A stretch of 64,000 bases of DNA from Lineus longissimus (Eukaryota > Nemertea > Pilidiophora > Heteronemertea > Lineidae): NCBI RefSeq assembly GCF_910592395.1, contig NC_088311.1, positions 3,660,501-3,724,500 of the forward strand, in the 5' to 3' direction. Under the pieces are notes generated by a model, which had not been told where the DNA came from, made no database searches, and saw only the letters and a program-made list of their open reading frames with translations. Every line of letters starts with the position of its first letter. The stretch's first letter is position 1. Position numbers and translations under genes: made by a program. Shown here piece after piece: positions 1-12,800 of the stretch.

Positions 1-131
1 GAGTAGGAAATTACTTCTTTCATTTGGGAATCAGATTGTAGAGACTTTTGAAATGCAACTCCTAATTCCAAGTTGGAAAGAGATTCTCAAATGCTTACTT
101 TCATTTCATTGTTTAGAAGAAAAAAACTTAC

Positions 132-1877
132 AAGGCCAACAAATTTGATAATCACCTTATACATATCTATCTCATGCATATTTTTCTCTGGTATCAAGCC
201 ACTCAATTCTTCCGGGCTGAACAACGGCTCATCATACGAGGTATTTGGTTCATACTCTGGTAGATTTAAACTTGCTATGATGTCCCTGGTTATGGTGAAT
301 GCTTCCTCTTCTGTGGCAGCAAAATGATCAGTACAACCACTCACACTGAAAGAGTAAATTAACATGCAGTTAAAGACTGATGGTGATATTACTATGTTTT
401 CAAGTGACGCACAAAGAAATTGTTCCAAAGAATTAGGAATCATCATAACCTGTTGACATGACATTCATTGAGAAGCTATTGATGAATATTTTCTGATAGT
501 ACCATTTGTGTTCCGACTGACTTTACATGTACTGTAAATGGTACTATAATTCTCTGGAAAAGCTCATACCAAGAAATATTTGATGAGAAATCAACCATAA
601 TGATTGTACCTAGAGTGTAATGTGGCGCCCCCAAGTTCATCTGGCGTAACTATCTCTCCAGTAGCTGCCTTGACTAATGGAGGTCCCCCTAGGAAGATGG
701 TGCCAATTTTGTCGACAATGACTGCCTCATCTGCCATGGTTGGAATGTATGCTGCGCCAGCAGTGCAACTGCCACAAACGACTGCTACCTGGTAGAAGTT
801 AAAATTAGTGTATGTGTTATCTCCGAATGTTGGAAATGTCACAATAGAGACCGCAGAGTTCATGGATGCACTTTCTCCAAGAAACTTCCTTTCAAACATA
901 GTAAAAAGGCTAGCTTAGATTCAATTGGCTTGGAGTCACAGTCATAATCTCACCTGGGGTATTCCGTCTGCAGAAAGCACCGCTTCATTGTAAAACACTC
1001 GACCACCTTGTTCCTTATCGGGGAAGATCTCGGACTGCAACGGGAGGAAGGCACCACCACTGTCCACTAGATAAACACATGGCAGCCTATTCTGTTCAGA
1101 GATCTCCTGTCCTCGCAATTGTTTCTTCACTGTGATGGGGAAGACAGTCCCACCTTTTACTGTGGCATCGTTAGCAAGGACAATACAGTAATGACCATTC
1201 ACCTTGCCAATTGCTGTAAAGTGCAAGGAGAATGATAGGAAAACAGACATAACCACAACAAAATGGCAGCAGAAAGACCGCTTCGTCGCATATCACAAGT
1301 TCTTTTGTTAGTTGTGCCTATATTTTGTTTCTTTTGGGCTCTGAACAGCAACCGCACCTCTGACAGGTGTAATGTCAACTAGCAACTAGCCAATGTCCAT
1401 GTCTATACATATCTCCCTCATCAACTTACCAGCAAGAACTCCAGCTCTTGGCACAGTACCATATGGCATAGCATACCCAGCAAATGGAGCAATTTCAAGG
1501 ATTTCGCTATCATCATCAAATAATAATTTAATTCTGTCGTTGACCAGTATTTTCTTATTTCTAACAGTGTGTCTCTCTCTAGATTTCTCGTCGCCTCCCT
1601 TTTGGATAGTTTTGAGCGTTTTTACATGTTTTTCTTCAATGGCTTTGAATCGTTCTGAATGGTTTTTGAAATCAGCAGAAAAAGTGTTTACTGGGAGGTC
1701 AAGGATTGGGAAATGCTTCTTTTTGTCTTTGACATCCTGGAGCTGAATTTTTGTTGACTTTTTCAGCTGAACTTCAGACTTCAAATCAATGAATACAGCC
1801 GATGTCATGCTCAACAGGCGTCGGTCTTTGAATCTACATAGTCTATGTAACAAGCATTGAGGCTTCAAGGCTTGCAT
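132..1877 (-). CDS. MCCC2: Methylcrotonyl-CoA carboxylase beta subunit, 5' half (partial)
   Basis: This is the carboxyltransferase subunit of the mitochondrial biotin enzyme that carboxylates 3-methylcrotonyl-CoA in leucine breakdown. Four minus-strand exons are visible: 1430-1877, 954-1213, 610-788 and 132-345. The phases join cleanly (448, 260, 179 and 214 bp), giving 367 codons; the rest lies left of the window. The ATG at 1877 opens a basic, acid-poor stretch ([20 protein letters not shown]) typical of a mitochondrial presequence. Recognisable family blocks are [20 protein letters not shown], the [13 protein letters not shown] segment, [19 protein letters not shown] and [11 protein letters not shown]. 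The CoA-carboxyltransferase fold has such Gly/Ala-rich turns around the acyl-CoA site (family knowledge). No breaks or unusual residues were seen. It is close to the plain acyl-CoA carboxylase beta family, but the spacing and the ATGE block fit MCCC2 best. Confidence 0.95.
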
Positions 1878-2483
1878 TATGATTTAGATGCAGCATTCAT
1901 TGGCGAAAGGAAATTTTGCAGGGACAAAATTTAAAATTTTTTTTAACGTGTTCGATTACTAGCGCCGCGCTTGCCCGAGTAAGCGCCAGTGCGTTCTTTT
2001 GGTACTTGCGGGCGCCAGAGCTTTGGGGCTCGATTCATACTGGGCATGCGCTTCAAGGCCCGAGATCAGGTGCTTACCGAATCGAACGCGATATTTGCTT
2101 GCACCGGAAGTGCAATGCGCCACCTATAAAATAAAATGGCGGCCTCCATGAAAACAAAATTTTTCAAAATTTATTCGATTTAAACCCAAATTTTGTCTTT
2201 TCTTTGCGTTCAATAGCACAGTAAGTGGCTTTTTAAGTTTCATCATGATCTTAAGTTAGTTTAGAAAATCATTTAGTCGGTGATTAAGTTGAATCGAAGC
2301 CATTCTGACGCATTGAATTTTTGATTGTATATTCCTTGTGTATCTCGCCTGTAAATTTGCTGTGGTGTACAGGGTGGTTGAAAAACAAATAAAGTCAAAA
2401 ATAATTTTGAACGGGTAAACAAGAGACAAGAAGTCACGTTCATTTCAGTAAGCTTCTCGAATCTGCAAATTTCAGAGGACAAC
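1878..2483. promoter_or_regulatory. Divergent promoter between MCCC2 and DMAP1
   Basis: These 606 bp separate the two start codons, which face away from each other. The middle is GC-richer than the flanks. It carries a perfect ETS/GABP-type site ACCGGAAGTG (2103-2112), a YY1-like AAAATGGCGGC (2133-2143) and an NRF1-like GGGCATGCGC (2042-2051). These are classic motifs of TATA-less, housekeeping, bidirectional promoters in animals. The motifs are seen directly; their use is inferred. No start site can be fixed from sequence alone. Confidence 0.65.
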
Positions 2484-5400
2484 ATGGCTGCAACGAGTGA
2501 TGTTCGTGAAATCTTGGAACTTCCAATTGGGGAACCACAGCCAATGACAAAAGAAGTTCTGCTAGGGGATGGAAAGAAGGTTGGTTGAAAATGAGTTTTA
2601 TATCTGTGAATGAAGAATCACCCAAGGATATTTGCACATTAGGCCATGATTCAACACAGCATTCCCACTTTCTTTGATCAAATTGATGTGGTGCTGGTCC
2701 CATGTGAAATTCCAATTCTTGGAAGATTTCCATTTTTCTCCTCCTGAAAGTGAAAAGAGTTAAGTTTAATTTGGCAGCAAAAATGGAAGGATAATTTTAT
2801 AGGAATAGGACAAAAAATAAGCACATGTATGACTATGAGACATATTTTTGCAAATAAGGCCAGCTCTGAGGACAACATTTTCACATGGAAAAGCATGAGG
2901 TTTCTTGAGCTGAGCACTGTCACATCTTTGGTGTCAGTAGAGTTTCATTGTTCGTCTTTGCAGAAGAAACCGAAGAAGCCAGAACTCAATTTCAAGCGTC
3001 CTGAGGGCATGCACAGAGAATTATGGGGACTCCTGTGGACCGACAGCAAGTGAGTGATCTGTTTATGTTTAAATCAGAATGCTAAAAATGTGCTAGTAAA
3101 CATAATTCTTAGCTAGTTAAGCGAAAATTCAATAATCTTAAATAAAATTTGGGGGAAACGGTGTATCTTGTCCTTAATCTTGTGTAAAGAATACTGGGAT
3201 TATGAGTTTTTTGTTGTTAATGATCAATGTAAATTGCCTCTACATAATTACCTTCCCCCTCTACTGCTTTTGAATTTGATGCGACCATTGGTGATAGAAC
3301 ACAGATGCCTTGCCTTACCATTACTGCCTACTCAATTTCCAGAGATGCTCCTCCTATCATGCCAACAGATACCAATCAAGGGTACAAACAGATGAAGGCC
3401 AAGATCGGGCGGAGTCGTGTTAGGCCGTGGAAATGGATGCCTTTTACAAACCCAGCTAGAAAAGTACAAAATCCAGTTGGAATTGGGCTGTTGGGATGTC
3501 AATAAAAAAAAATTGTCATTCTTTTCACTACGCGCATGTCATAAACATCTCATCCCAATTATTAGGGGAATGGCACTTATCCAGGGAAAGCCATGAATAA
3601 TATGTCGAGTTGTCTAATCAATACCTATGTCTCAAGAGTACTTTAAAAAGCAATTTACAGAAAGCGAGCTAGAATCCTTGATTGCTTGATGATTTCAATT
3701 TACCTCAAAGTTAAAAAAATCCTTTTAAGAAATATCTTATTGCTAAATGGTGTGATTTTATTTGCCTAGGATGGTGCTATATTCTATCATTGGAGGCGGG
3801 TTGCCGAAGAGGGTAAAGATTATCCGTTTGCACGGTTTAACAAGAGCGTTGACATGCCTGTCTATACCGATATCGAATACACACAGCATCTTCATGATGA
3901 AAGCTGGACCAGGCTTGAAACAGATCATCTGTTTGACCTTGCAAAAAGATTTGACCTTCGTTTTGTCGTGATGCATGATCGCTGGGACCGAGATCGCTAC
4001 CCAAATCGAAGTATTGAGGACCTAAAGGAAAGATATTATGCTATTAGCAATACCCTAGCAAAGGTAAGACACATCGCAAGGTTTTATACTCTGATCACCA
4101 CAGCCAGGTTTCGAATCAAATAGCTTAACGATCGCTATCGCCAGATGCAATTGGGCAACTTTCTGGCATGCCCATCTCTACTCTAGACACTTTTCAATAG
4201 AAGTTTGAAAATTTAGTCATTTCACCAAATAAATTCCTTCTCTTGACATTTAAGTTGGAAGGAGGTAAACCTTTCCTATCTTCTTGTTCTTTTCTAGGTA
4301 CGGGCTCCACAAGGACATGAACCAAAAACCAAAGTGTTTGACGGAGAACACGAAAGACGACGCAAGGAGCAGCTCATCAAACTCTTCAACCGCACATCAG
4401 AGGATGTGAGTAACATTATATGATAAGTTTTGTTTTCATTTCACGACACAGTTTTACTGACGTCTTCAAACCTGGAATTATGTAAGCACTTGGTTGGAGC
4501 CTTGTGGATAAGAATTCTCACTGTGAACGCTACTCTCTGCTGATAGACTTACTGTTCTGTTTCAAATCATTTTGTTTTTTAGTTAGAAGAGGAGGAATAT
4601 TTGAACTCGGAGTTGAAAAAGATCGAACAGCGCAAAAAAGAGCGGGAAAAGAAAACACAAGATCTCCAGAAACTCATCACGGCAGCAGATAGCAATATGG
4701 AAAATAGGCGGGCCGAGAGAAAAAGTACGAAGAAAAAACTCCCAATACAAACAAAGGCACGGGACACTGTCAGTGTAAGGTTGATTCATTGTTATATGAT
4801 TTATTTGCATGTATACCGGCACACAATTCTGATTTATCGGTGTTATATGGAAATGACAGCAGAAGTGGTGTTGGTTAAACTGAGTCTTCCAGCGTTGGCT
4901 GTGTGGTAAACTGAGGCCAGTGTTGGGTAGTGTTGCTTGCTAGGATAGCATTTTCTAGTGCAAGAGTGTCTTGAATAAAGAGGCCCTACTGTGAACACCT
5001 CCTAGAAAGAATGGAATATGACATTGAAATGGAAAGATGGGTTACAGTCGGCACAGGTCATCTTCTTCTGTGGTTGCTTTTTATGTAGTATATGGATAGA
5101 ATTGTGTTGTTTTCAATTTCCAGGTTGCTCCTGAGACGACAGGCATAAAGTTTATGGAAATAAAACAGTCTGGTGTTACGTTAAGAAGTCAGCGGGTGAG
5201 TACATTGTAAGGACACAGCATCTAAGAATTTTATTGTTCACATGTATTTCTAATGACGGCAAGGCAGAACTGAGATTAATAGTGTTGTATTCAATTTCAG
5301 ATGAAACTGCCGAGCACGATTGGTCAGAAGAAAACGAAAGCATTAGAACAGGTCCTGGAAGAATTAGGAATTGGTAGGCAACCAGAAGTGTAGATGAAAT

Positions 5401-6781
5401 TATGTCTTATGCCAAGCAGAAGAAAAAAACTATACTTGGTTCTTGGGAAAAGCTATGTTTGTCCTCCTCAGTGATAGTCATGATATCATCTAGCTCAAAA
5501 TCTTCTTGCATGCAGGCAAGATTTCTTCAATATGCTTTGAAGCTATTTCAATAGTTATCAAAGCCGCTATTTAGTGTCGATGTTTGCCAGAGATAACTTA
5601 GCAAGGTGCTAAATTTAACTTTCCGTGAATTAAAGATGTTTTTCCTACACTATATATGCTTTGTTTCAGAATTTAACCCAATACCTACTGACGACATAGT
5701 GCAGAATTTCAACGAACTTCGTCAGGACATTGTCCTTCTCTATGAATTGAAATTAGCTCTCGCGAACTGTGAATATGAACTGCAGACTTTGCGCCACAGA
5801 TATGAGACACTAGCTCCTGGAAAGGTAAGTGTCATCTTCCTCGACCACATTCACTCTTTTGAGCATTTGGTTCTTGCCACTACAGTTGGGTGCCAAGTCA
5901 CTGTCTCCACTGGACTATTTGTGTTTTTTCAGGTTTTCAATTGATTAATGATTTCTTGCCTTTCAGTTAATAGATGTGGGGCCTTTAATTCCATCAGCAA
6001 CATCAATAAAGATCGATCCTGATTTTTCGCCGCCGAAAGGAGAGAAAAAGATATCAGAAACTATAGATGTAGTTGGCAATCCTGGTACGCCCATTGTGAG
6101 TATAACTTATCAGATGAATTTTTAAGCTGAAAAATTTGCCTTTTTGCAGGCTAGCAAAGGCTGGTTGTCTTTATTTGTTTGTTGCATGAATCCTAGAATG
6201 TTGGCCATCATTTGTTCCTAGTGTCTGCATGTTGAGATAGATACATGGATTAGTTAATTGACGTTCTTCTGTTGAGTTTGAAGTTCATTCATGTTGTTCT
6301 GTTAAATTCGTTTGGTATGAAAATTCCCAAGTTCATTTCCTTTATTTCAGTTTTAATGCTGATCATTGAATGAAGTAAGTTTTAGAGAGTGTTTTTTCAA
6401 AATGTTCAACTGGATCACCTCCGCCTGAAAATTGATGATGATGATGATGAATTGCTTTGGACTTTAAAACACATCCTTCATTAATAACAACAATTAGTCG
6501 ATATTGAAATCACTAGTTCTGCCATTGCCTGATGAAAGTCAGTCCCACTTTCACAATATCTAATGTAACCCAGTATTCAGCTATTCCCAGGCGAAATCTT
6601 GCAGTTTCCGATCTTTTAAACATTCTCGAATGGCCGTAGATGATTTTACCGGTAAAATAGTCCAGGACATTCTAAATCGAGATAATTACGGGGTCCCCCA
6701 AGTCATCACAAAGGAAGATACTTATGTCTATTGTTTCTCATATTTCAGATGTCCAGCCGAGTAAAAATAAGGAATATGTGA
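2484..6781 (+). CDS. DMAP1: DNA methyltransferase 1-associated protein 1
   Basis: DMAP1 is a nuclear scaffold subunit of the TIP60/NuA4 acetyltransferase and SRCAP remodelling complexes; in vertebrates it also binds DNMT1. Eleven exons were read: 2484-2579, 2964-3049, 3343-3463, 3770-4063, 4298-4405, 4583-4774, 5124-5195, 5301-5373, 5670-5824, 5967-6095 and 6749-6781. All phases join, giving about 452 residues against 467 in human. Signature blocks include FKRPEGMHRELWGLLW, RPWKWMPFTNPARK and the SANT-like helix segment WTRLETDHLFDLAKRFDLRF (about residue 155), then a Lys/Glu-rich coiled stretch with RKKEREKKTQDLQKLITAA and a C-terminal NFNELRQDIVLLYELK block. The last exon is only 10 codons. 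It is supported by a pyrimidine-rich acceptor, but an alternative stop by read-through of the 6095 donor is possible. An AATAAA at 7265-7270 may end the mRNA. Confidence 0.95.
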
Positions 6782-7264
6782 GGTGATGGCTTTTTTGAAT
6801 GCCACTGACGTGATTGAGAGGCAAATAATGGTTACGCCAGTTCAAGAAATACAGAGTTTGAAAATGATGATTGATATCGAGAGACTGATGTGGGGACACT
6901 ACGATTGGATGATATGCCATTGTAGAAAAACGTTTTCTATTTGAAGAATGTGGCGTTGTTGAGTGAGGGAACTCTTCCTTCCAGGAATATGAGCGTGTGG
7001 AGTGATACTCTTTGGACAATAAGAAGACATTTCTGTTTGTGGACTGTGGCAAATCTTCATGGTACATATGTATGATATGCAGTGAAGGACATTTGAGGTC
7101 CCTGTGGACTGAAAAAACTGTATTTTTGTTTGATTTGAGTCGATTAACCATCACTTATCACTGGCATTTTCATCAAGAAGCCTCTGGATGAAAATGTAAG
7201 TAATAATTGGGGTTGATAACAATAGTACATACATGTACAGGTACAAATTTACTGCAGTGATGTG

Positions 7265-7270
7265 AATAAA
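7265..7270 (+). terminator. Candidate DMAP1 polyadenylation signal
   Basis: A canonical AATAAA hexamer about 480 bp past the DMAP1 stop codon. It is the first good plus-strand hexamer noticed there. Cleavage is not shown. Confidence 0.35.
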
Positions 7271-8229
7271 ACGAACTTGAAGCCATAACTTTCTTTGAAA
7301 ATTGATTATTATTACACGTCTTTTACAATATGCCTTGCTAATATGGACATACTTGGATGCCTGAAGACCAGCAGTTTCAAGGATCACCCATGACACTCTT
7401 TGCTGGGCACTTTATATCTGAGGATAATTTCCCCTAATACGAGGCCTCTTGAGGAAGTGCAGCAGGAATAACACCAGACGTTCCCCACTGTCAGGACGAG
7501 CACCCATCCCACCCAACATATCCAAGGAGAAAGGATCCCCAAACAAATACGTGGACACAAAATGCCCTGACCAATATACATGTGATGTCTTGCGTCTCGG
7601 CATGCTCCTAATATTTGTCCGATGTAATGTTTCACTTTTTGATCAAAGAGCTCTAGGACCAGTATTGTGGCTTGAGGAGAAGTAGCCAATGTCACTGTGT
7701 CTTAACTGTTATATAGAGTGGTTCACAGTGCATCATGATGCACCCAGAAGTTGTCTACGCATGCGCACTGAACCAGCAGCAGTCCTCCTTCGGACCAATG
7801 TTGAGAGAAATGAAAGGTCCTCAATGTAGAATCTGGTTACCAAAATGTTTGTCCAACTTTGACACTATTTCCCATGCTGTGGATGATGTCCTTGAGGACT
7901 GATGCGACATGCTCTGTAGTCTTCATGGATTGTGGCAAGGTCCTCTTGTGTGGGTGACCACACAGCTGTTTTTCAGCGACCTTATACAGTTCTATTTATC
8001 ATGGTAATATCTGAGCCTTTTGGGCTGCTGGTTTTATCCTGGTACCTTTCAGAGAGTTGGGAGATAGCTGGGGGTGGGGTCATCTGAGATTTGACGTGGA
8101 ATTTTTTCTCGTCCTTGAATAGTTCTTAAGTCTGCTTCGCCAAGGGCAATGGCGTTTTAAAGAACCTTGGAATCAAATGAATTGCAAATGAACTAGGATA
8201 CAGGTTTTCATCTCTACATTGTAGCAAAC

Positions 8230-8235
8230 TTTATT
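8230..8235 (-). terminator. Candidate CCDC17-like polyadenylation signal
   Basis: TTTATT on the plus strand is AATAAA on the gene strand, about 1.6 kb past the stop codon of the CCDC17-like gene. This would imply a 1.6-kb 3' UTR. Earlier hexamers may have been missed. Confidence 0.3.
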
Positions 8236-9814
8236 ATGACTTCCTTTCAACGATACATGCATCTATAAAGACATACTTGCATTATGATCATTGCGATGTG
8301 ACAGTATAGGAGGGCTTAGGAAATCAGCTTGAAACAGAACAAGTTCCTTAAAATCAACAATATAAGAAATCATAAATAACAAAATAATCTCTCTTGTAGG
8401 ACGGAAGAATATGAATCTAATATCATCAAAAATAAACACCTTTGAAATGAAAGACAACACTGTCCAAGTACAATACATGTACATGTACATTGTACACTAT
8501 TATATTGCTGCTAGATTACACATGATAATGAAGACACTTTATACATCATACACCAACTCATATCGTCATAATGTACATTTCTTTACAGTCAAATTTGAAA
8601 TACTATGAATCGTATTTAAGCAGAAGGGTCAGGTATAAGGTCTATTACCTGAACTCTGTATGATCAAATGCATCTACATGTACTATTTAACACTTCTACT
8701 TATCTACACACATGTATGTTGTGTCTCGATCACACCACATGAATGAATCTTGTGTGTATAAAAATTCTGTTTACATTATGTTTTTCAACAGCCTAAAGAC
8801 ACAATTTGCCGAATGACAAAGTAACTTTAGGAAATGAACCTCATTTGGACAGCATACAATGTACTAAAACTACAGGATTATGTTCACGAAGATTGCAGAA
8901 AACTCTATAGACTATATTATTGCTTTCACCCTTAAAATAGTCAAATCACACCCCAATCTGCTTATTTTTTACCCACAGAGGGAATTTTGATTTCACTGTA
9001 AGTAGTTCAAAGCCCATAGTACACCCGTAATCATGTGCTCACATGCTCCGATGACTTCATGAAAAAACTAAATTATGCAGGTTTCATAATGTTTTTAGCC
9101 ATGGATACACAAATGAAACTTTAAAACTGACTCTGGCTTTGATGATTTGTAAAACATTCATGCTACATGTGAAAACACACCATATTACGGTATTTCTTCA
9201 CCACATTCTCCACCAGCATTGTGGTTAACAGTACAATATTCAATACCAAGAATCCTTGAGGTAAAGAGTTGTACTAATCATAAGTATTGCGATGTCATGG
9301 AAATCTTAAAGATTTAAGGAAGAAATATAAAATTGTCTCGAAACTACACATCTAAACACTAAAATATTGAATCCACAGTAACTCCAACAAGAACAGCAGT
9401 ATATAAGTTGTTGTTGCTTCAGTTAGTGAGGAAATAAATGGTACATATGCATAATATTGCTTAGATATCTTATTATACAAAGAGATTCTGGAAAGGTTGC
9501 ACACACAATTGAGGTAATCATTCTACATGTAGTTGTAAACAAATTGCTTTAAAAAACATAAAACAGCTTAACCCACTCTCAGTCAGCGTACATCATCAAT
9601 GGTTGTGGATGACAACTTGGTCCTGAACTAGAAAAAGGTCATTCTGGCAAAGTTTTCTTCATTTTGGCATCCCTCTGACATTGAAGGGCAGAACTGGAGT
9701 AATACATTGCACTAAATCTATATGATACACAGATGGCAGAAGACAGTAATGAAATGAAGTCTTTATCCTCGAAACTTTTGCTTGGGTGTCACAATATGGC
9801 CATCAGATTTCTCC

Positions 9815-12800
9815 TCACGTTTTCCCTTCTTCATATAACTTGAACACAAGCTGAAATTGACAAATGGTAGTTTTTATGGGTGGTAATGATTTCAAGTTTA
9901 GGCCCTAAACACATTTCCAATGAACAGTGCACTTTGCAATAAAACTTTATGCATGCACCTATATACAGTTCATATTGGAACCGTTATTATTATCTGAAAG
10001 TTTTCAAAAAAAACACAACACAGAATTTAAAGAGACTTAATATTACATACATTTCTGAACTTTTCCGAGAGAGTAGCCACAAACTCATTGGGCGACTTTC
10101 CCTCGGGGACCATGGTGTTCATCTCGATGCCTTGGATCTCTTCACTGTACTTGGGGAAGATGGATACCGGGATGTATTCGGTGTTGAGCTCAAGCTGTAG
10201 AGGAGAGTATGGAGTAGTATGAATTGGTTAGCCAGTTACATGTAGGATTCAGACTACCTTCTTTCAGGTGCCTGGCATTGAGTTTATAGGAGTTTGGAAG
10301 TGAAATGTGTCTCCTCTGTCAAATCTCTGGCTTGCCCTTTTACTCAGGGTAACACTGTGATGACACATTTTACATCATGCTAGACCATGCCAAGATTCAG
10401 TTTCAGAAAGCCCAAACATCATACATGTGTCTATAGTATACTCACTATATCATCTTCCTTCATGGCAGTGAGCTCCTCATCTCTTCGCCCATCACAAAGG
10501 CGGACAAAGACCGAAGCACCAACTATTGGCTTGATCTATGAGGAAAGAAAATACCTGGTGATGTACAGAAAACCTCAACACAACTGAACAGCTTTCATTT
10601 TCTGTCATTTTACCAAAGATGTACCTGAATTTCGTGACTAGAAAACTTATTTCATACATTGGGAGCTGATGTATAGCAAAGCCTTTGACTATTATGACAA
10701 GTATCCCTCTCATAGCAAGAATAAAGATAGCAAACTAACATTTTCCCATGGAGGTGTTCAAAACCATTATGTGACATACCTTCCCAGCTTTGGCGTTTTT
10801 CTCAATCCAATCCAGACAGGGCATGGTCGCTAACTCCTTCAGCATGGCAGCAGTTGGTTGTCCCTGGTATAGGGGGAGCTGGTACACGTTCGTGTTGATG
10901 TAGATGTCACTGAATACCGCCACAGGTGTCCATGCCTGCAGAAAATCACAAAAAACAATGATATGAAATACTATTCAATCCTCAACAAAAGCAAAAAGAG
11001 TTTAAACTAGTTTCTATGCATGCCCCATATGTGAAGAAGACAAGAATGATTTCAGTCAAGGTGGTGTAACTTGGCACAGGATGACCTATCAAATTTGTCG
11101 GAAAAACTTTACCTGTTCCATGAGTCCATACTTATAGTTGTCCTTGGTAACGGTGACAACGATCTCTTGAAGGTGAATGATGAAGGTCATGTAGCGCTGA
11201 TATGTCCTATTCACATAATGCTGCAATAGAAACAAAAGGTAAGATCACATGACTTTAGGTAATGTAAGATCACATTTCATTGTGTACAATTGCATCTCGC
11301 GCTAAGAGTTTATTTTCAATCTTCTGAAACTTACCCTGAAACCATCCTTCCAAGCAGGTGCCTTGTTCGTACTGTACAGATCGAGTTTATCAGTGAACTC
11401 CAATTTGTCAAAGGCAGCATTAGGTCGGCCCTTGTAGAAAGCACCAGGAGGATTCAAACAGATGTGGCCGTGAGTGAATTTACTCCATGGCAAGTTCAAG
11501 GCACTGTCCAAGGAAATCTGAAGAAAGAACAGTTGAGTTGACTATTAACAATGATAGTAATTATGAAATGGTATTAAATAGGAATTAAAGTCGTAATTTT
11601 TCAACTTGAAACCTTACGGTTATGTTAATTTCAATTGAATTTAATCAAAATAATGAGAAATACAAACCTTCATGCCATGTTTAGGGACATATTTTGTCAC
11701 ATATGTCATGTCGAGCTCCTCAGGTCTTGTGTCCATCAACCTATTGAGTTGGTTCTGAAATTATAAAGAAACCTTGAAAGGGCAGTTTGGTCCAGTTGTT
11801 TCAGTGTCAGACGAAGAAAAGGCACGTAACTGGGCATGCCATTAATAGGGATTGATCAAAAAGGTAAGTTTCTCATTGAAGTGGTGTGCAACAAACGAAC
11901 AAAAGAGCCAACTCAGAAGATGATTACGACAACTCTACCTACCCTGATATATTCCTCTATCTTCTTGTCCGAGTTAAACTTCTTTCCAGACTGTTGTTCC
12001 ACCTCATAAGGAATTTTGATCTGCGGGCGTTTAAGCTGCGAGTGGAATATTTTGGTTTCTCCTGGTGTTGGCTGACACTTGAGAGAGTAGTAGATCCTGT
12101 CCACATACCGCGGCATGGGCTGCATCAGGCCAAGCTGGACCCAATCGCGCTGTGGGACTTTATCAGCCTAAAAGTACATGATGAGTCAACGTGTTAATTA
12201 CATGTATACATGATGATTCTTATGAAATGAGCGAGTTAAACATGTTGTAGTTAGTTCAATGCTGACAATGAGTAAAATGCTGAAGTGTTCTGGAGCAAAT
12301 TTATAAGAAAACAATGGGTAAATAGGCCTAACCAAGAAAAAAGAATTTCAGATATTTTGCTTAAAACAGGTACAGATAGCTAATAGTATTCATATATAAC
12401 CTGTCTAAAATCTGTATTTATTTTGCCAACAACTTACCAACAGGGGTTTGTCATCAGCCCCAACAGGAGCCTTGACTAATCGTACCAAGACTGAAGCACA
12501 TGGAATAGTGCGGATTGCAGAGTTTCTCAAGGTGGAGTCGGTCAAGGGCTCAGTGCCTGTCGGACCATAATGATACAGTCGTAGCTGGTGGGCACCTTCA
12601 TTTAATGAGATCTGAAAATGAATGTGATACATCAATGCATAACGATCTTTGAGTAACTCAGTCGTTTCTCGCTGGCCAGCAGGTTTGATGAAAATACCAA
12701 GGCCAAAATTCCTACATTATACCAAATGAATTTCCCAATATTGTTTTACCATGACTGATTCTGGCTTCTGAACAGTACCGATTTCAATTTAGTACCTGAT

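Larger units (their letters stand above)
6782..9814. other. Convergent intergenic region and 3' UTRs of DMAP1 and CCDC17-like gene
   Basis: No coding exon is supported here; the open frames lack family signals and splice-linked partners. The region probably holds the DMAP1 3' UTR on the left (AATAAA at 7265-7270, plus strand) and a long CCDC17-like 3' UTR on the right (minus-strand AATAAA, seen as TTTATT at 8230-8235). A short trinucleotide run (GAT repeats, about 6434-6452) lies just outside, in the last DMAP1 intron. A TACATG microsatellite-like palindrome run is at 8475-8497. Confidence 0.5.

Noticed and set aside
6738-7695. Several minus-strand frames of 80-140 codons after DMAP1
   Set aside because: No family motifs, no matching splice partners, low-complexity composition; better explained as 3' UTR and intergenic DNA.
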